From: Paenibacillus sp. SYP-B4298 | Lineage (GTDB): Bacteria; Bacillota; Bacilli; Paenibacillales; Paenibacillaceae | Assembly: GCF_027627475.1 (NCBI RefSeq) | Contig: NZ_CP115484.1 | Span: 3,084,001-3,148,000, forward strand | Direction of reading: 5' to 3' | DNA: 64,000 nucleotides | Part shown: positions 1 through 9,512 of the stretch, one piece after another | Numbering within the stretch: position 1 is the first letter of the stretch | Layout of the letters: each line of letters begins with the position of its first letter | Translations under genes and position numbers: made by a program | The notes under the pieces: generated by a model | Database searches by the model: none | Told to the model about the DNA's origin: nothing | Seen by the model: the letters and a program-made list of their open reading frames with translations, nothing else

Positions 1-2517
1 GAAGACAACGGGAAATTCCAGTCCCTTGCTCTTATGAATCGACATGATGCGAACAACATCCTCCTGCTCGCCGAGCGCCCGGGCGGTTCCCAGATCTCCG
101 CCGCTCTCCCGCATCCGGTCGACAAATCTCAGGAAGCGGAACAGGCCACGGAAGGACGTCTCCTCATACTGCCGCGCACGATCGTGCAGCGCCCGCAGAT
201 TGGCTTGACGCTGCACACCTCCGGGCAGACCGCCCACCAGATCGTAGTACCCTGTCTCCGTGTAGATGAGCCAGATCAGATCAGCCAGCGACCCTTGACG
301 AGCCTCCTCGCGCCATCGGCCTAGCTGAACCAAGAAGCGCTCCAGCCGCTCGCATAGCGATACAGGCACATCAGCGGTCACCACCGCTGCCTTCACAGCG
401 TCATAATAGGCGCCTCTGGCCGCTGCCATACGAATGATCGCCAGTTCCTCAGCCGTCAAGCCATAGAGCGGCGAGCGCAGCACGCCAGCTAGCGGGATGT
501 CCTGATACGGATTGTCAATGATCCGCAGCAGCGACAGCATCGTCTCCACCTCCGTCGCCTCGAAGTAGCCGCTGCTCAGCTCTGCATAAGCCGGGATGCC
601 CGCAGCCTGCAGCTCCTCGATCAGTATCGGCGCCCATTGTGAAGTCGCACGCAGCAATACAACAATATCCCGCCACATTAGCGAACGACTTGCCTTCTGC
701 TTGCCGTCATAGGCCGCGAAGGCGGCTGTACCGCTCTCGTTGTCGCCCTCCATCAGGCGCCGGATCTGCAGCGCGATCCACCGCGCCTCCAGTTGCGCCG
801 TTGCCAGCTCCGCTGCTTCCATAGCGGCCGCTTCGACTTCCTCGCCCTCCTCCAGCTCACTCTGCTCCCCGGCTGCCTCCGGCAGGCCGGAGCGATCCAG
901 CAGCGTTAGCTCCACCGCATAAGGACTGCCGGAGCCGCTCTGCAATGGCGGAGGATACGAAGCGCCGCATACAAGCTCCGCGCTCCGGTCGTAATCCATC
1001 TCCGCTACCTTCTCACGCATAATGGCGCGGAACACATCATTGACTCCGTCAACGACCTCCTGACGACTGCGGAAGTTGCGAGCCAGGTCAATGCGCAGTC
1101 CGCCGCCGCCTTCCTCTGCGAACGACTTGTACTTCTGCAGGAACAGATTTGGCTCCGCCAGCCGAAAGCGATAGATCGACTGCTTGACATCGCCCACCAT
1201 GAACCGGTTCCCTGGGGAGCGTCTCGACAGCAGCGATACAATCGCCTCCTGCACCATGTTCGTATCCTGATATTCATCCAGCAAAATTTCGTCAAATTGC
1301 TGCTGATACTCCAGGGCAGCGGCTGAAGGCAGCACCTGCTTCTCCGTCGATGACGGATCGCGCAGAATACGCAGACAGTAGTGCTCCAGATCGCCAAAAT
1401 CGAGCAGGCTGCGCTTGCGTTTGGCCTCCTCGTAAGCAACAGCAAAATCGATGACAAGCCGCGACAGCTCATTCATCTGCGGCCCCAGCGCCGCCAGCTC
1501 GGCTGCGAATTCCTCCGGCCTGCGCGCCGCCAGCTCCCCCTTCGTCTGCGCGAGCAGCTCCTTCATCTGCTCGCGCAGCTCCTTGACCATCTCCTGGAGC
1601 TGCTCGTCATAGCTCCCCTTCTTCAGCGGCTTCAGACGGCCGAGCTGTGCAATCTGGAAGGACGCCTGCCATTGCTGCCACGGCAGCTCCCGCACCCCCT
1701 GCAGCAGCGCCTCAATCAGTGCAAGATCCTCCTCCAGTTGAGCGATATAGCCAGCGGGCCCTCCTGGCAGCTTCGCAATTCCGATCGCCTGCCGCGCCAT
1801 TGCGCAGGCTCCCTCCAGCGCAAGCCGCAGCTCGCGTGTCAAGCCATCCATCCAGCGCGTCTTCGCCAGCTCATCCTCCTTATGCGGCTTGAACAGCTCG
1901 GCCGCTGACTCCAGCCACTGATCCGGCCACGGATGGCTGCGCGAAAAATCGTACAATTGCAGCACAAGCCGATATAGAGGCTCATCCCCCCGCTCGCCGC
2001 CATAATCATCCACCAGTCGAATGAACGGGTGATCCTCCTGAGAGGCCGCTTCGGTATACCGCTGCTCCAGCAGTCGGTCCAGCACCTCCATCCGCAGCAG
2101 CTCCGCCTCCGTCGTATTGGCAATGCGAAAGCCGGGATCGAGTCCGATCAGCGGATAATAGCGACGAATAACATCCATGCAGAAGGAATGAAGCGTTGTG
2201 ATCGCCGCCCGGTTAATCAGCGCAAGCTGACGCCGCAGATGGTCGGAAGCCGGATCTTGCTCCAGCGCCCTCTCGAGCGCCAAGCGAATACGCTCCTTCA
2301 TCTCGGCTGCCGCCGCCTTGGTAAATGTCGCCACAAGCAGCCGATCGACATCGGTGCTCCCTGATATTTTGCGGATAATCCGCTCGACCAGCACTGCCGT
2401 CTTGCCGGAGCCCGCCGCAGCCGCCACCAGAATGTCGCTCCCTCCGGCCGTAATTGCCTGCCATTGCTCATCCGTCCAGGTGCTGCCCGGAGGCTTCATC
2501 AGATGGGATGAATTCAT
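1..2517 (-). CDS. addA: ATP-dependent helicase/nuclease subunit A, AddA (partial, C-terminus outside window)
   Basis: Large subunit of the AddAB (RexAB) helicase-nuclease that resects double-strand breaks up to a Chi site for RecA loading. The open frame runs 839 codons to the window edge without a stop, so the C-terminal nuclease domain is missing. Visible: Walker A AAAAGSGKTAVL near residues 33-44, helicase motif II DEYQDTN near residue 415, followed by GDVKQSIYRFR, all typical of UvrD/AddA superfamily 1 helicases. ATG at 2517 is preceded by GGAGGAGAGGAGGGGG. The first 50 bases overlap the end of addB, so the two subunits are almost certainly co-translated. Identity is certain at family level. 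Confidence 0.96.
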   Translation of the reverse strand, partial: MNSSHLMKPPGSTWTDEQWQAITAGGSDILVAAAAGSGKTAVLVERIIRKISGSTDVDRLLVATFTKAAAAEMKERIRLALERALEQDPASDHLRRQLALINRAAITTLHSFCMDVIRRYYPLIGLDPGFRIANTTEAELLRMEVLDRLLEQRYTEAASQEDHPFIRLVDDYGGERGDEPLYRLVLQLYDFSRSHPWPDQWLESAAELFKPHKEDELAKTRWMDGLTRELRLALEGACAMARQAIGIAKLPGGPAGYIAQLEEDLALIEALLQGVRELPWQQWQASFQIAQLGRLKPLKKGSYDEQLQEMVKELREQMKELLAQTKGELAARRPEEFAAELAALGPQMNELSRLVIDFAVAYEEAKRKRSLLDFGDLEHYCLRILRDPSSTEKQVLPSAAALEYQQQFDEILLDEYQDTNMVQEAIVSLLSRRSPGNRFMVGDVKQSIYRFRLAEPNLFLQKYKSFAEEGGGGLRIDLARNFRSRQEVVDGVNDVFRAIMREKVAEMDYDRSAELVCGASYPPPLQSGSGSPYAVELTLLDRSGLPEAAGEQSELEEGEEVEAAAMEAAELATAQLEARWIALQIRRLMEGDNESGTAAFAAYDGKQKASRSLMWRDIVVLLRATSQWAPILIEELQAAGIPAYAELSSGYFEATEVETMLSLLRIIDNPYQDIPLAGVLRSPLYGLTAEELAIIRMAAARGAYYDAVKAAVVTADVPVSLCERLERFLVQLGRWREEARQGSLADLIWLIYTETGYYDLVGGLPGGVQRQANLRALHDRARQYEETSFRGLFRFLRFVDRMRESGGDLGTARALGEQEDVVRIMSIHKSKGLEFPVVF

Positions 2518-5500
2518 GTTCCCCCTCCTCTCCTCCAGCCGCTAACGTCTCCCACACCTTGGCATCAGAGCATTTGGCCAGCCGGACATATTGATTTCCC
2601 GCGAACAGCGGATCGAACTGGCAGACTGGCTTATAGGCGCAGTATGCGCATGGAGCCTTATCCCCCATCTTGTATGGGGCAATTGCTACCTCCCCCTGTG
2701 CGATCCGCTTGCCGATCGAGCGAATCGTCCGCCGCACCGAGCCGCGTAACTGACGCCATTGCTCATCGGTAACAACGGACGAGCTGCTGTAGAACCCTCC
2801 ATCCCGCTTGAGCGCGACAGGCAGCAGCTCCGAATGGCCGGATTCCAATTCGCCGTCCATCATCCGCACCGCCTCGCCATCTGCGAGCACCAGCCCTTTC
2901 AGCTTGAACCGCTTGAGAAGCTGCTTGCGGGCTTCCTCCTCCTCCAGACGGTTCGCTGAGCTAAGCAGCGGGTTGTGCACATGAAAGTACAGCACGCCTG
3001 CAGGCTTGGCCGGTCGTCCCAGCCAGAGCGGTGCATGGGTGATCAGCACATCCAGATATGCCAGCAACTGCAGCGACAAGCCATAAGCTACCTCCTCCAG
3101 CCGGAGCGAGGTCTGCGAGGACTTGTAATCGAGCACGCGCAGCAGCACGCCTTCCTCCGTCTCGGCTGCATCGACGCGATCGATCCGTCCGATCAGCTCC
3201 AGCTCTCGCTGCCCATCGACCGGCAGCACGAGCGGCGGCAAGCCGCCCTCGCGGCCAAAATCCAGCTCCAGGCCGACCGGGACGAATTGCGCCCGCCGCG
3301 CATGCTCGCCCAATACAACCGCCGCCTGGGAGACGATCTCCGTCAGCTTGCGAGCCATGTACTGAAAACGGCTGCTGCTGGTCAGGATATTGGATTGCAG
3401 CCGCGGCGCAAGCTCCTCGACCGCCGCCGCAGCCTCGCTGCGCAACTGCCGCTCCGTAGCTCTCCCCCAGCTCTCGCCCAGACTGGCCGCCAGCTTGCTC
3501 AGCGCCGCATGGAACAACTGACCGATGTCGGGCGCGCCCAGCCTGTACAACTGTCGCTCGCGCAGCTTGAGGCCGTGAATGGCAAAGTGCTGGAACGGGC
3601 AGGACACGAACCGCTCCAGCCGCGATACGCTCGCCTGCAGGCGCAAGCCATACAAGCCCTCGGCAATATCCGCAGACAGCTCTTGCTCCTCATTCGTATA
3701 GAAGAGCGCCGTCAGCAGCGCCCGCAGACGCTTGCTGTATTCCGGGTGCGCAGCCAGCCAGTTGTACAGCTCCCACCATTCCTCCGCGATCTCCTGCCCC
3801 TGCTGCCAGAGCCGAAGCTGCCCCAGCAGATGCGACAGCGCACGCTGCGGAATAGCGGCAAAGGCAAGCTGCTCACCTGGAGTCATACCTGCCTGCGGCT
3901 CAGCAGGAAGCATCTGTACCCGCAACCCCGGATACATGAGACGGAGGAAATGGATCAGCTCCGACGGAAGCAGACTCTTGCCCTCCTCATCAGACAAGGC
4001 GTAGCTTACCCACAGATGCTGGGAGGGCTTGGTGAGCGCCTTATAGATCAGATATCGCTCATCGAGCAGCCTTCTGCGCGCTCCGGGAGCGAGCGGCATC
4101 CCGGAGGCCGCCAGCTTCTCCCGCTCCTGCTCTGTGAGCAGGCCATCCTCCTTGTGCCGCATCGGCAGCACGCCGTCATTGGCTCCCAGCACATAACAGA
4201 TGCGAATATCGCCCGTATGGGTACGGTCGAGGCTCCCAATGAGCACCTGATCGAGCGTGGGAGGAATGGAGGCGATCTGAAGGCTCTCAAGCCCCGCCTC
4301 CAGCATGCCGCCGAACAGCGCTAGCGGCAGCTTCTCCTCCCCTGTCAGCTCCACAAGCTGATCGAGCAGGTTCATGACGCCATCCCACAACTGCCTGTGC
4401 TGGCGGGCGCGCACCAGATCGCCACGCAGCGTGTCGCGCTGGCTCCATTGCTCCAGCCGCTCCGCCGCTCCGATCTCATCCAGCAGCCGATAGACAGCCC
4501 GGCACATGCCCTCCACATCGGCTGCGCGCCGAAGCTGCCGCTCGAACCGCTGCAACGGCTCGATCACAGCCGCGCGCGCCGCCATCAGCTCCTCCATTTG
4601 CTCCAGATCGGAGGCTCGAATCTCGCCGCCCTTCCCCTCGAGCGGATCGAACACGAGCGGCTTCCAACGGCTCTCGTTGCTCCATGACTTGCCGTCGATG
4701 CCGACAGCCAGCACATAATTCTCCAGCCGATCAAATGATTCGCGGGTGAGCCGTCCGTCCTCCGGCATGAGCAGCTCCGTCTTGATGCAGCGAAACACCG
4801 CTTCATATCGCCAGCCCTCAATTGTCGTCTCCAAGGCCGAGCGAATGAATTCGGTCAGTGGATGCTGCAGCGCCTTGCTCGACTGATCGAGGTAGAACGG
4901 GATACCATAGTCAGCAAAGACCGCTCCGATATAGTCATTGTAATCCGCCGCATCGCGCGCCATAATCATGCAGTCCCGCCAGCGCAGTCCCTGCTCCTGC
5001 ACTCGCATCCGCAGATCGCGCGCGCAGGCCTCCACCTCGGCACGGCGACTGACTGCCGCATGAACCGATAGCTCGTCCTCCACTCTGCGCCCGCCTCCGG
5101 TACGGCGACCCGTATCCAGCAACGGCATGCGCTGCTCATAGTGCTGCTCCAGATGGGCAAGCGCCAGACTTGCGGCGAACCGCCGCGGCACCCCAGCGAG
5201 CACAACAGGCTCCTCTACCTCAATGCCGAGCTGCTCCGCCAGCAGCAACAACTGCTGGCAGGTGCGGGCAGGGGTGTAGAACAGATCCAGCTCGTGCACC
5301 GCCTCACTGGCCGAGTATGGCCTCTCCAGATGGAGTGTAATGGTTACATGTCCAGCATGCTGGAGCAGTTGTCCGAGCGCCTCCAGCTCCTTGGGCGTGA
5401 AGCTGTCGAAGCCATCAACCCAGATGCGGGCGCCGCGCAGCAGCTCCGCCTCCGCGCTGCCCTTGGTCAGCCAGCTCAGATAATCCTCCGAGTCGATATA

Positions 5501-6040
5501 TTTCCCTTCCAGCTCCTGCTCCAGCGCCTGATAGATATAGTGCAGATCATGCAGCTTGCGACCGAGCAGCACCCCCTCGCGTGGGCCCGATGCAAGCGGG
5601 CTGTCTTCCTCACGGAGCGGCACATGATCAGCCTGTACCCCATATCGCTTCCACTCCGCGAGCAGCTCGTTCAGCTTCTCGATGAAGCCATGCTGCTCAG
5701 CCGCTCCAGCGAACAGCTTCAACTGCTTGCTGGCGCGGCTAATGAGCTTGTAGAGCAGCATATGCTTGCCATTCTCCGTAATCGGCACGAGCGCCGTACC
5801 ACCCGTCTCCTGCATGACACGCAGCGCCAGCCGCCGAAAGCTGAGCACCTGTGCGCGGATCGTCCCGCTCACGCCAGCTTGAGCCAGCAGCTCGTACTCC
5901 GTCTGAAAGGTCGCCTGCTCAGGCACCAGCATAATTAACGAATCGCCTGTCGGCTCCATCTGCAATTGCTGGCGGATGTCCTTCATACAGGTGCTTGTCT
6001 TTCCTGCGCCGGATCGACCCAGCACGAGGCGAAGCGACAT
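2468..6040 (-). CDS. addB: ATP-dependent helicase/deoxyribonuclease subunit B, AddB
   Basis: Second subunit of AddAB; the family recognises Chi and cuts one strand with a RecB-type nuclease domain stabilised by a 4Fe-4S cluster. Walker A is GRSGAGKT near residue 10. The four cluster cysteines are visible as FVSCPFQHF plus CAYCAYKPVC near the C-terminus, with LDYKSSQ of the nuclease motif between them. About 1190 residues, normal for the family. An upstream in-frame ATG exists at 6055, but GGAGGGG sits at the right distance only from the ATG at 6040 (MSLRLVLG), so that start is preferred. It overlaps addA by 50 bases. Confidence 0.96.
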   Translation of the reverse strand: MSLRLVLGRSGAGKTSTCMKDIRQQLQMEPTGDSLIMLVPEQATFQTEYELLAQAGVSGTIRAQVLSFRRLALRVMQETGGTALVPITENGKHMLLYKLISRASKQLKLFAGAAEQHGFIEKLNELLAEWKRYGVQADHVPLREEDSPLASGPREGVLLGRKLHDLHYIYQALEQELEGKYIDSEDYLSWLTKGSAEAELLRGARIWVDGFDSFTPKELEALGQLLQHAGHVTITLHLERPYSASEAVHELDLFYTPARTCQQLLLLAEQLGIEVEEPVVLAGVPRRFAASLALAHLEQHYEQRMPLLDTGRRTGGGRRVEDELSVHAAVSRRAEVEACARDLRMRVQEQGLRWRDCMIMARDAADYNDYIGAVFADYGIPFYLDQSSKALQHPLTEFIRSALETTIEGWRYEAVFRCIKTELLMPEDGRLTRESFDRLENYVLAVGIDGKSWSNESRWKPLVFDPLEGKGGEIRASDLEQMEELMAARAAVIEPLQRFERQLRRAADVEGMCRAVYRLLDEIGAAERLEQWSQRDTLRGDLVRARQHRQLWDGVMNLLDQLVELTGEEKLPLALFGGMLEAGLESLQIASIPPTLDQVLIGSLDRTHTGDIRICYVLGANDGVLPMRHKEDGLLTEQEREKLAASGMPLAPGARRRLLDERYLIYKALTKPSQHLWVSYALSDEEGKSLLPSELIHFLRLMYPGLRVQMLPAEPQAGMTPGEQLAFAAIPQRALSHLLGQLRLWQQGQEIAEEWWELYNWLAAHPEYSKRLRALLTALFYTNEEQELSADIAEGLYGLRLQASVSRLERFVSCPFQHFAIHGLKLRERQLYRLGAPDIGQLFHAALSKLAASLGESWGRATERQLRSEAAAAVEELAPRLQSNILTSSSRFQYMARKLTEIVSQAAVVLGEHARRAQFVPVGLELDFGREGGLPPLVLPVDGQRELELIGRIDRVDAAETEEGVLLRVLDYKSSQTSLRLEEVAYGLSLQLLAYLDVLITHAPLWLGRPAKPAGVLYFHVHNPLLSSANRLEEEEARKQLLKRFKLKGLVLADGEAVRMMDGELESGHSELLPVALKRDGGFYSSSSVVTDEQWRQLRGSVRRTIRSIGKRIAQGEVAIAPYKMGDKAPCAYCAYKPVCQFDPLFAGNQYVRLAKCSDAKVWETLAAGGEEGEHEFIPSDEASGQHLDG

Positions 6041-6088
6041 AGCCATCCCCTCCATTTCTCCGAATCTATTTCTTGTTGGATGTCACTC

Positions 6089-6097
6089 ATTTTACCA
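6089..6097 (-). promoter_or_regulatory. probable extended -10 promoter of addBA
   Basis: On the minus strand TGGTAAAAT (TG-n-TAAAAT) lies about 50 bases before the addB start and downstream of a terminator-like hairpin. There is no good -35 box, which suits an extended -10 promoter. It rests on pattern matching only. Confidence 0.4.
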
Positions 6098-6160
6098 TAG
6101 AGACCGGTATTTTCACACCATAACCAAACAGATGTTTCCATGCCGAATTCATCCGCACAT

Positions 6161-6199
6161 ACAAAAACGGCATCTACTGCGATCAGCGCAGCAGATGCC
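6161..6199 (-). terminator. intrinsic terminator after the IMPase-family gene
   Basis: Arms at 6169-6181 and 6187-6199 (GGCATCT..CTGCG pairing with CGCAG..AGATGCC, single mismatch, 5-base loop), followed on the minus strand by GTTTTTG. It lies between the IMPase-family stop at 6248 and addB, so it separates those transcription units. Confidence 0.75.
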
Positions 6200-6247
6200 A
6201 ATTCTCCAATTCATCAGGGCGACATGCCAGAGAACATAGTCTGCCGA

Positions 6248-7060
6248 TTAGCGGACTGCGAACAGTGTGCTTTGCAGCTCTTCATGAATGGAACCGTTCG
6301 TCGCCACCATCGTAAATTCCGTCATCGCATACGACTCCCCACGCTCATCGGTCACTTTGCCGCCTGCTTCCCTGACGATAATGGTGCCCGCAGCGCTGTC
6401 CCATGGATGCAGCCCACGGTGCCAATAGCCCGTGAGCCGCCCCATCGCTACCCAGCACATATCGAGGCTCGCCGCCCCCGTCATGCGCAGATTGCGGCAG
6501 CGCCCGACCATCTGTGCCACCTCTGGCAGCACCGCAGAGCCCGCGTGCCAATCTCCGGAGTGAAAGCCGGTTGCAAGCAGCGCCTGCGACAGCCGCGTCT
6601 CGCCGCCTACACGGATCGGCTCGTTGTTCCGGTAGGCCCCGTGACCGGCGCGCGCTGAGAACAGCTCGCCCGTCAGCGGACTATATACCGCACCGATCAG
6701 CGGCTGCCCGTCCTTCACGATACCGATGGATACAGCAAAATGCGGCACGCCATGAATGAAATTCGTCGTCCCGTCGATCGGATCGAGTATCCAGCCGTAC
6801 CCGTCGCCGCGAGCGCGCAGCTTCTCATAGGAATCCCCCTCGCCATCCGTCTCCTCCGACAACACCCAGTGTTCCGGGTACTGTGCAGCTATCCGCCCCA
6901 TCAGCATCGCTTCGCTCGCCTTGTCCACAGCCGTAACCAGATCGGACTCATTCGTCTTCTGCTCGTAGGCAGCGCGCTCGTCCATCCTGGATAGTATGAA
7001 CTGTCCCACATCCGTTGCCAGCTTGCAGGCAAACTCATATAGCTTCTGTTCCACCAGCAC
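6248..7060 (-). CDS. inositol monophosphatase family protein
   Basis: Mg-dependent, Li-sensitive phosphatase superfamily (inositol-1-phosphatase, histidinol-phosphatase or PAP phosphatase activity; the exact substrate cannot be read from sequence). The two family signatures are present: WILDPIDGTTNFIHG and, near the C-terminus, WDSAAGTIIVREAGG, with metal ligands E in LSEETD and D in DPIDGT. The longest frame starts at 7165 and overlaps the upstream gene with an Arg/Ala-rich extension that looks non-coding; GGGGAGAGG before GTG at 7060 (or GTG at 7054) gives about 270 residues, the usual family length. The adjacent methyltransferase ends 67 bases upstream, so co-transcription is likely. Confidence 0.9.
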   Translation of the reverse strand: MLVEQKLYEFACKLATDVGQFILSRMDERAAYEQKTNESDLVTAVDKASEAMLMGRIAAQYPEHWVLSEETDGEGDSYEKLRARGDGYGWILDPIDGTTNFIHGVPHFAVSIGIVKDGQPLIGAVYSPLTGELFSARAGHGAYRNNEPIRVGGETRLSQALLATGFHSGDWHAGSAVLPEVAQMVGRCRNLRMTGAASLDMCWVAMGRLTGYWHRGLHPWDSAAGTIIVREAGGKVTDERGESYAMTEFTMVATNGSIHEELQSTLFAVR

Positions 7061-7127
7061 ATCCCTCTCCCCGGCCCGGCGTACAGCGGCCGCCCTCATG
7101 CGGACAGCAGCCCGCCGCCTGGCGCTG

Positions 7128-8522
7128 TTATAGCTTCTCTCTGCTGTATACTTCAAAAATCGCAAACTTCAAATAATGTCCCTCGCTCACGCCCAGAAGC
7201 TGCGGATGATCCTTGCCTGCGGCACGCCATTCCACCAGCCGCAGCGTCTTGCCCGCATCGGCTGCCGCCGCCTGGATCGTCTCCAGAAACAGCTCGGGCC
7301 GCATATGATAAGAGCAGCTTGCCGTCACCAGATAACCGCCCTCGTTCACCAGCTTTAACCCTTGCAGATTAATGTCCTTGTAGCCGCGGCATGCGCCTTC
7401 GACGGCCAACTTCGTCTTGGCAAAAGCCGGCGGATCGAGGATGACGACATCGAAGGTTCGCCCGGTTCCGCCAAGCGGCCTCGAGGTATCCACCTTCGAG
7501 CTGTCAGCAGCCGAGCGCGCTCGCCGCTCCTCCAGCCCTTTGACCTGCGTCCGAAGGTAGTCAAAGGCATCCGCCACAACAAACTCCACCCGGTCGCCAA
7601 AGCCGTTGCGCTCCACATTGCGCCGGGCAGTCTCAATGGCATGCTCCGATACATCCAGACATGTGACCTTCTTCGCACCGTATTTGCAGGCGTGCAGCGT
7701 AAAGCTGCCGGTATGTGCGAAGCACTCCAGCACGGTTGCGCCATCCCAGTAAGGGAAGGTGACGGGCTTGCCGTTCGCATTGACCGGCACCAGACCCGCT
7801 CCCTCGGGCGCGCCGTTATCCGTCTCCAACTGAGCAAGGCGAATGCCGCTGCGAGCGCCCCATCCGGTCATAAGCGGTGCAATGGCCGCGCGATTCTCGC
7901 GCTGGTCATAGAAATAGCCGGTTTTCTGCCCCTCGACAATGTCCACTTCCAGCCGCAGGCCATTCTCCATGATCTCGATCAACCGCGGACATTCTCCATA
8001 CCATACGCCGGTGCGCTCCTCCAGCCCCTCAAGCCTGCGGACACCGACATCGCTGCGCTCATAGATGCCCTCCGGGGCAAATACCTGCACCAGCGCCTCC
8101 TGAAGCTGCTCGCGACGAATCTCCATGCCCAGGGTCAACACCTGCACGACCAGCACACCGCCGAACCGATCGACGGTCAGCCCCGGCAAGAAATCAGCCT
8201 CGCCATAGACGAGCCTGCAATCCGCCGCATCCGGCGCAAACCGTTCTCTATGCTGCTTGCAGCGTGTCAGGCGCTGGGCGAAGAAAGCCGTATCCATCTC
8301 CCCGATCGGCTCATATGCGACGATGCGCACCCGAATCTGCGACTGCTCGTTCCAGTAGCCTGTGGCCGCATACCGCCCGCGATGATCGACTACATCCACC
8401 AGACCTCCCGGCTCGGCTATACCCTCAAGACGCTCGATCTCCCCGGCATAGATCCAAGGATGCCCCTGCTCCAGGCGGGGCTTGCGGTTTTTCTTCAATA
8501 CAACCTTTGCTCTCTCGTTCAA
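7128..8522 (-). CDS. class I SAM-dependent rRNA methyltransferase, RlmI/YwbD-like
   Basis: Member of the PUA-domain 23S rRNA m5C methyltransferase group. The N-terminus (KNRKPRLEQGHPWIYAGEIERLEG) is the PUA part; VLECFAHTGSFTLHA is the SAM-binding motif I, VILDPPAFAKTK the catalytic NPPY-like motif, and TASCSYHM the conserved cysteine region. The start is TTG at 8522, decided by AGAAGGAG eight bases upstream; the longer frame to 8612 has no ribosome binding site. At 464 residues it is longer than usual (about 400) because of two low-complexity insertions, around residues 235-262 and 345-370 (EERRARSAADSSKVDTSRP). Target base is inferred from the family. Confidence 0.88.
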   Translation of the reverse strand: MNERAKVVLKKNRKPRLEQGHPWIYAGEIERLEGIAEPGGLVDVVDHRGRYAATGYWNEQSQIRVRIVAYEPIGEMDTAFFAQRLTRCKQHRERFAPDAADCRLVYGEADFLPGLTVDRFGGVLVVQVLTLGMEIRREQLQEALVQVFAPEGIYERSDVGVRRLEGLEERTGVWYGECPRLIEIMENGLRLEVDIVEGQKTGYFYDQRENRAAIAPLMTGWGARSGIRLAQLETDNGAPEGAGLVPVNANGKPVTFPYWDGATVLECFAHTGSFTLHACKYGAKKVTCLDVSEHAIETARRNVERNGFGDRVEFVVADAFDYLRTQVKGLEERRARSAADSSKVDTSRPLGGTGRTFDVVILDPPAFAKTKLAVEGACRGYKDINLQGLKLVNEGGYLVTASCSYHMRPELFLETIQAAAADAGKTLRLVEWRAAGKDHPQLLGVSEGHYLKFAIFEVYSREKL

Positions 8523-8617
8523 GTTCCATTCTCCTTCTGCCCTGACAGGGCCTATATGCGCAGCAGAGGGCTGCCGCCGAGCACCCTCGCCTTCGTCTGG
8601 TAGCTCATACATCGATA

Positions 8618-9043
8618 TTATACCTGTATCCCCAGCAGCCTCAGGGCACCGGCCAGTATGCGGTCATTATTGTCATACCCGGACTGCTTCTGGCGACGCC
8701 AGGCTTCCTGAGGCGTGAACCACTCTACACCCCGGATCTCCTCCACCTGGGCATGCAGCTCGCCGCCGACCGCCTCGACGAGATAATAGTGTACTTCCTT
8801 GTCCACAGCACCCTTGACCGCGTCATAATAACGATACTTGATCTGATCGATCGGCTCCACGATGCGCCCGACCATGCCCGTCTCCTCTTCGATCTCCCGC
8901 AGCGCAGTCTGCTCTACCGTCTCCCCGGCCTCCATCTTTCCTTTCGGAAGCGAAATTTTCCCGTAGCGGTCCTGAATCAACTGAACCTGCAGCTCGTTGT
9001 TCAAGCGTCGGTACACGACGCCGCCGGCTGAAATTTCCAACAT
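8618..9043 (-). CDS. Nudix hydrolase
   Basis: Nucleoside-diphosphate-linked-moiety hydrolase of unknown substrate. The Nudix box is complete: GKMEAGETVEQTALREIEEE followed by TG, matching GX5EX7REUXEEXGU. Translation from ATG at 9043 (MLEISAGGVVYRR) gives 141 residues, the normal size for a single-domain Nudix protein, and GAGGGG lies seven bases upstream; the longer frame from GTG 9214 adds a tail with no similarity to the family. It lies between the RlmI-like gene (stop at 8612 side) and mtaB, all on the minus strand. Confidence 0.9.
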   Translation of the reverse strand: MLEISAGGVVYRRLNNELQVQLIQDRYGKISLPKGKMEAGETVEQTALREIEEETGMVGRIVEPIDQIKYRYYDAVKGAVDKEVHYYLVEAVGGELHAQVEEIRGVEWFTPQEAWRRQKQSGYDNNDRILAGALRLLGIQV

Positions 9044-9324
9044 GAGTTCGCCCCTCATTTCTCTGATCTTATGCGCAACAAGGATTTTACCGCCAGCACC
9101 CGCATACCGGGCCTGTCTGATAAAATCCTTGCACCGCTGCCTATTAAATATAGCAAATTGCAGGTAGCGTAGCCGCCAGTTAAGCTCAGCTCCCTGCCGA
9201 GAGTTTGCATACACACTCTAGGCCGCTCACATCTGTACGAGCTACCATTGTCTCTTCATCAGTCTGCGCTGAAGGCTGCCTGTTCGCTATCCTTCACCCT
9301 GACAAACCAAGCCCGATTCCCGGT

Positions 9325-9512
9325 TCAGCCCACAGACACACGTAGTCCCGGAGCCGCGGGCTAACTCTCCATGACCTGGACCAGTTGCCCACGGCATTCA
9401 TTGCTGAAGCCTCCGCGTCGCGATTAGCCCGCAGATACGCGCAGCCCCGAGGCGGCTGGCTGACTCTCCATGACCCGCACCAGTTGTCCACGGCATTCAT
9501 TGACGCCGGCCT
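9325..9512 (-). repeat. degenerate tandem duplication of the mtaB 3' end (period about 99 bp)
   Basis: The segment covering the last codons of mtaB recurs about 99 bases downstream. The best core is 9460-9502 versus 9361-9403, 39 of 43 bases identical by eye, with weaker similarity continuing through the codons before the mtaB stop and one single-base indel. In the downstream copy the codon matching CAG of mtaB is TAG. The remainder of the 9044-9423 gap shows nothing I can name. Confidence 0.8.

Noticed and set aside
2975-4324. Open frame of 449 codons on the plus strand opposite addB
   Set aside because: Antisense to a certain gene, Gln/Arg/Leu-rich with no domain; an effect of codon bias in GC-rich DNA.
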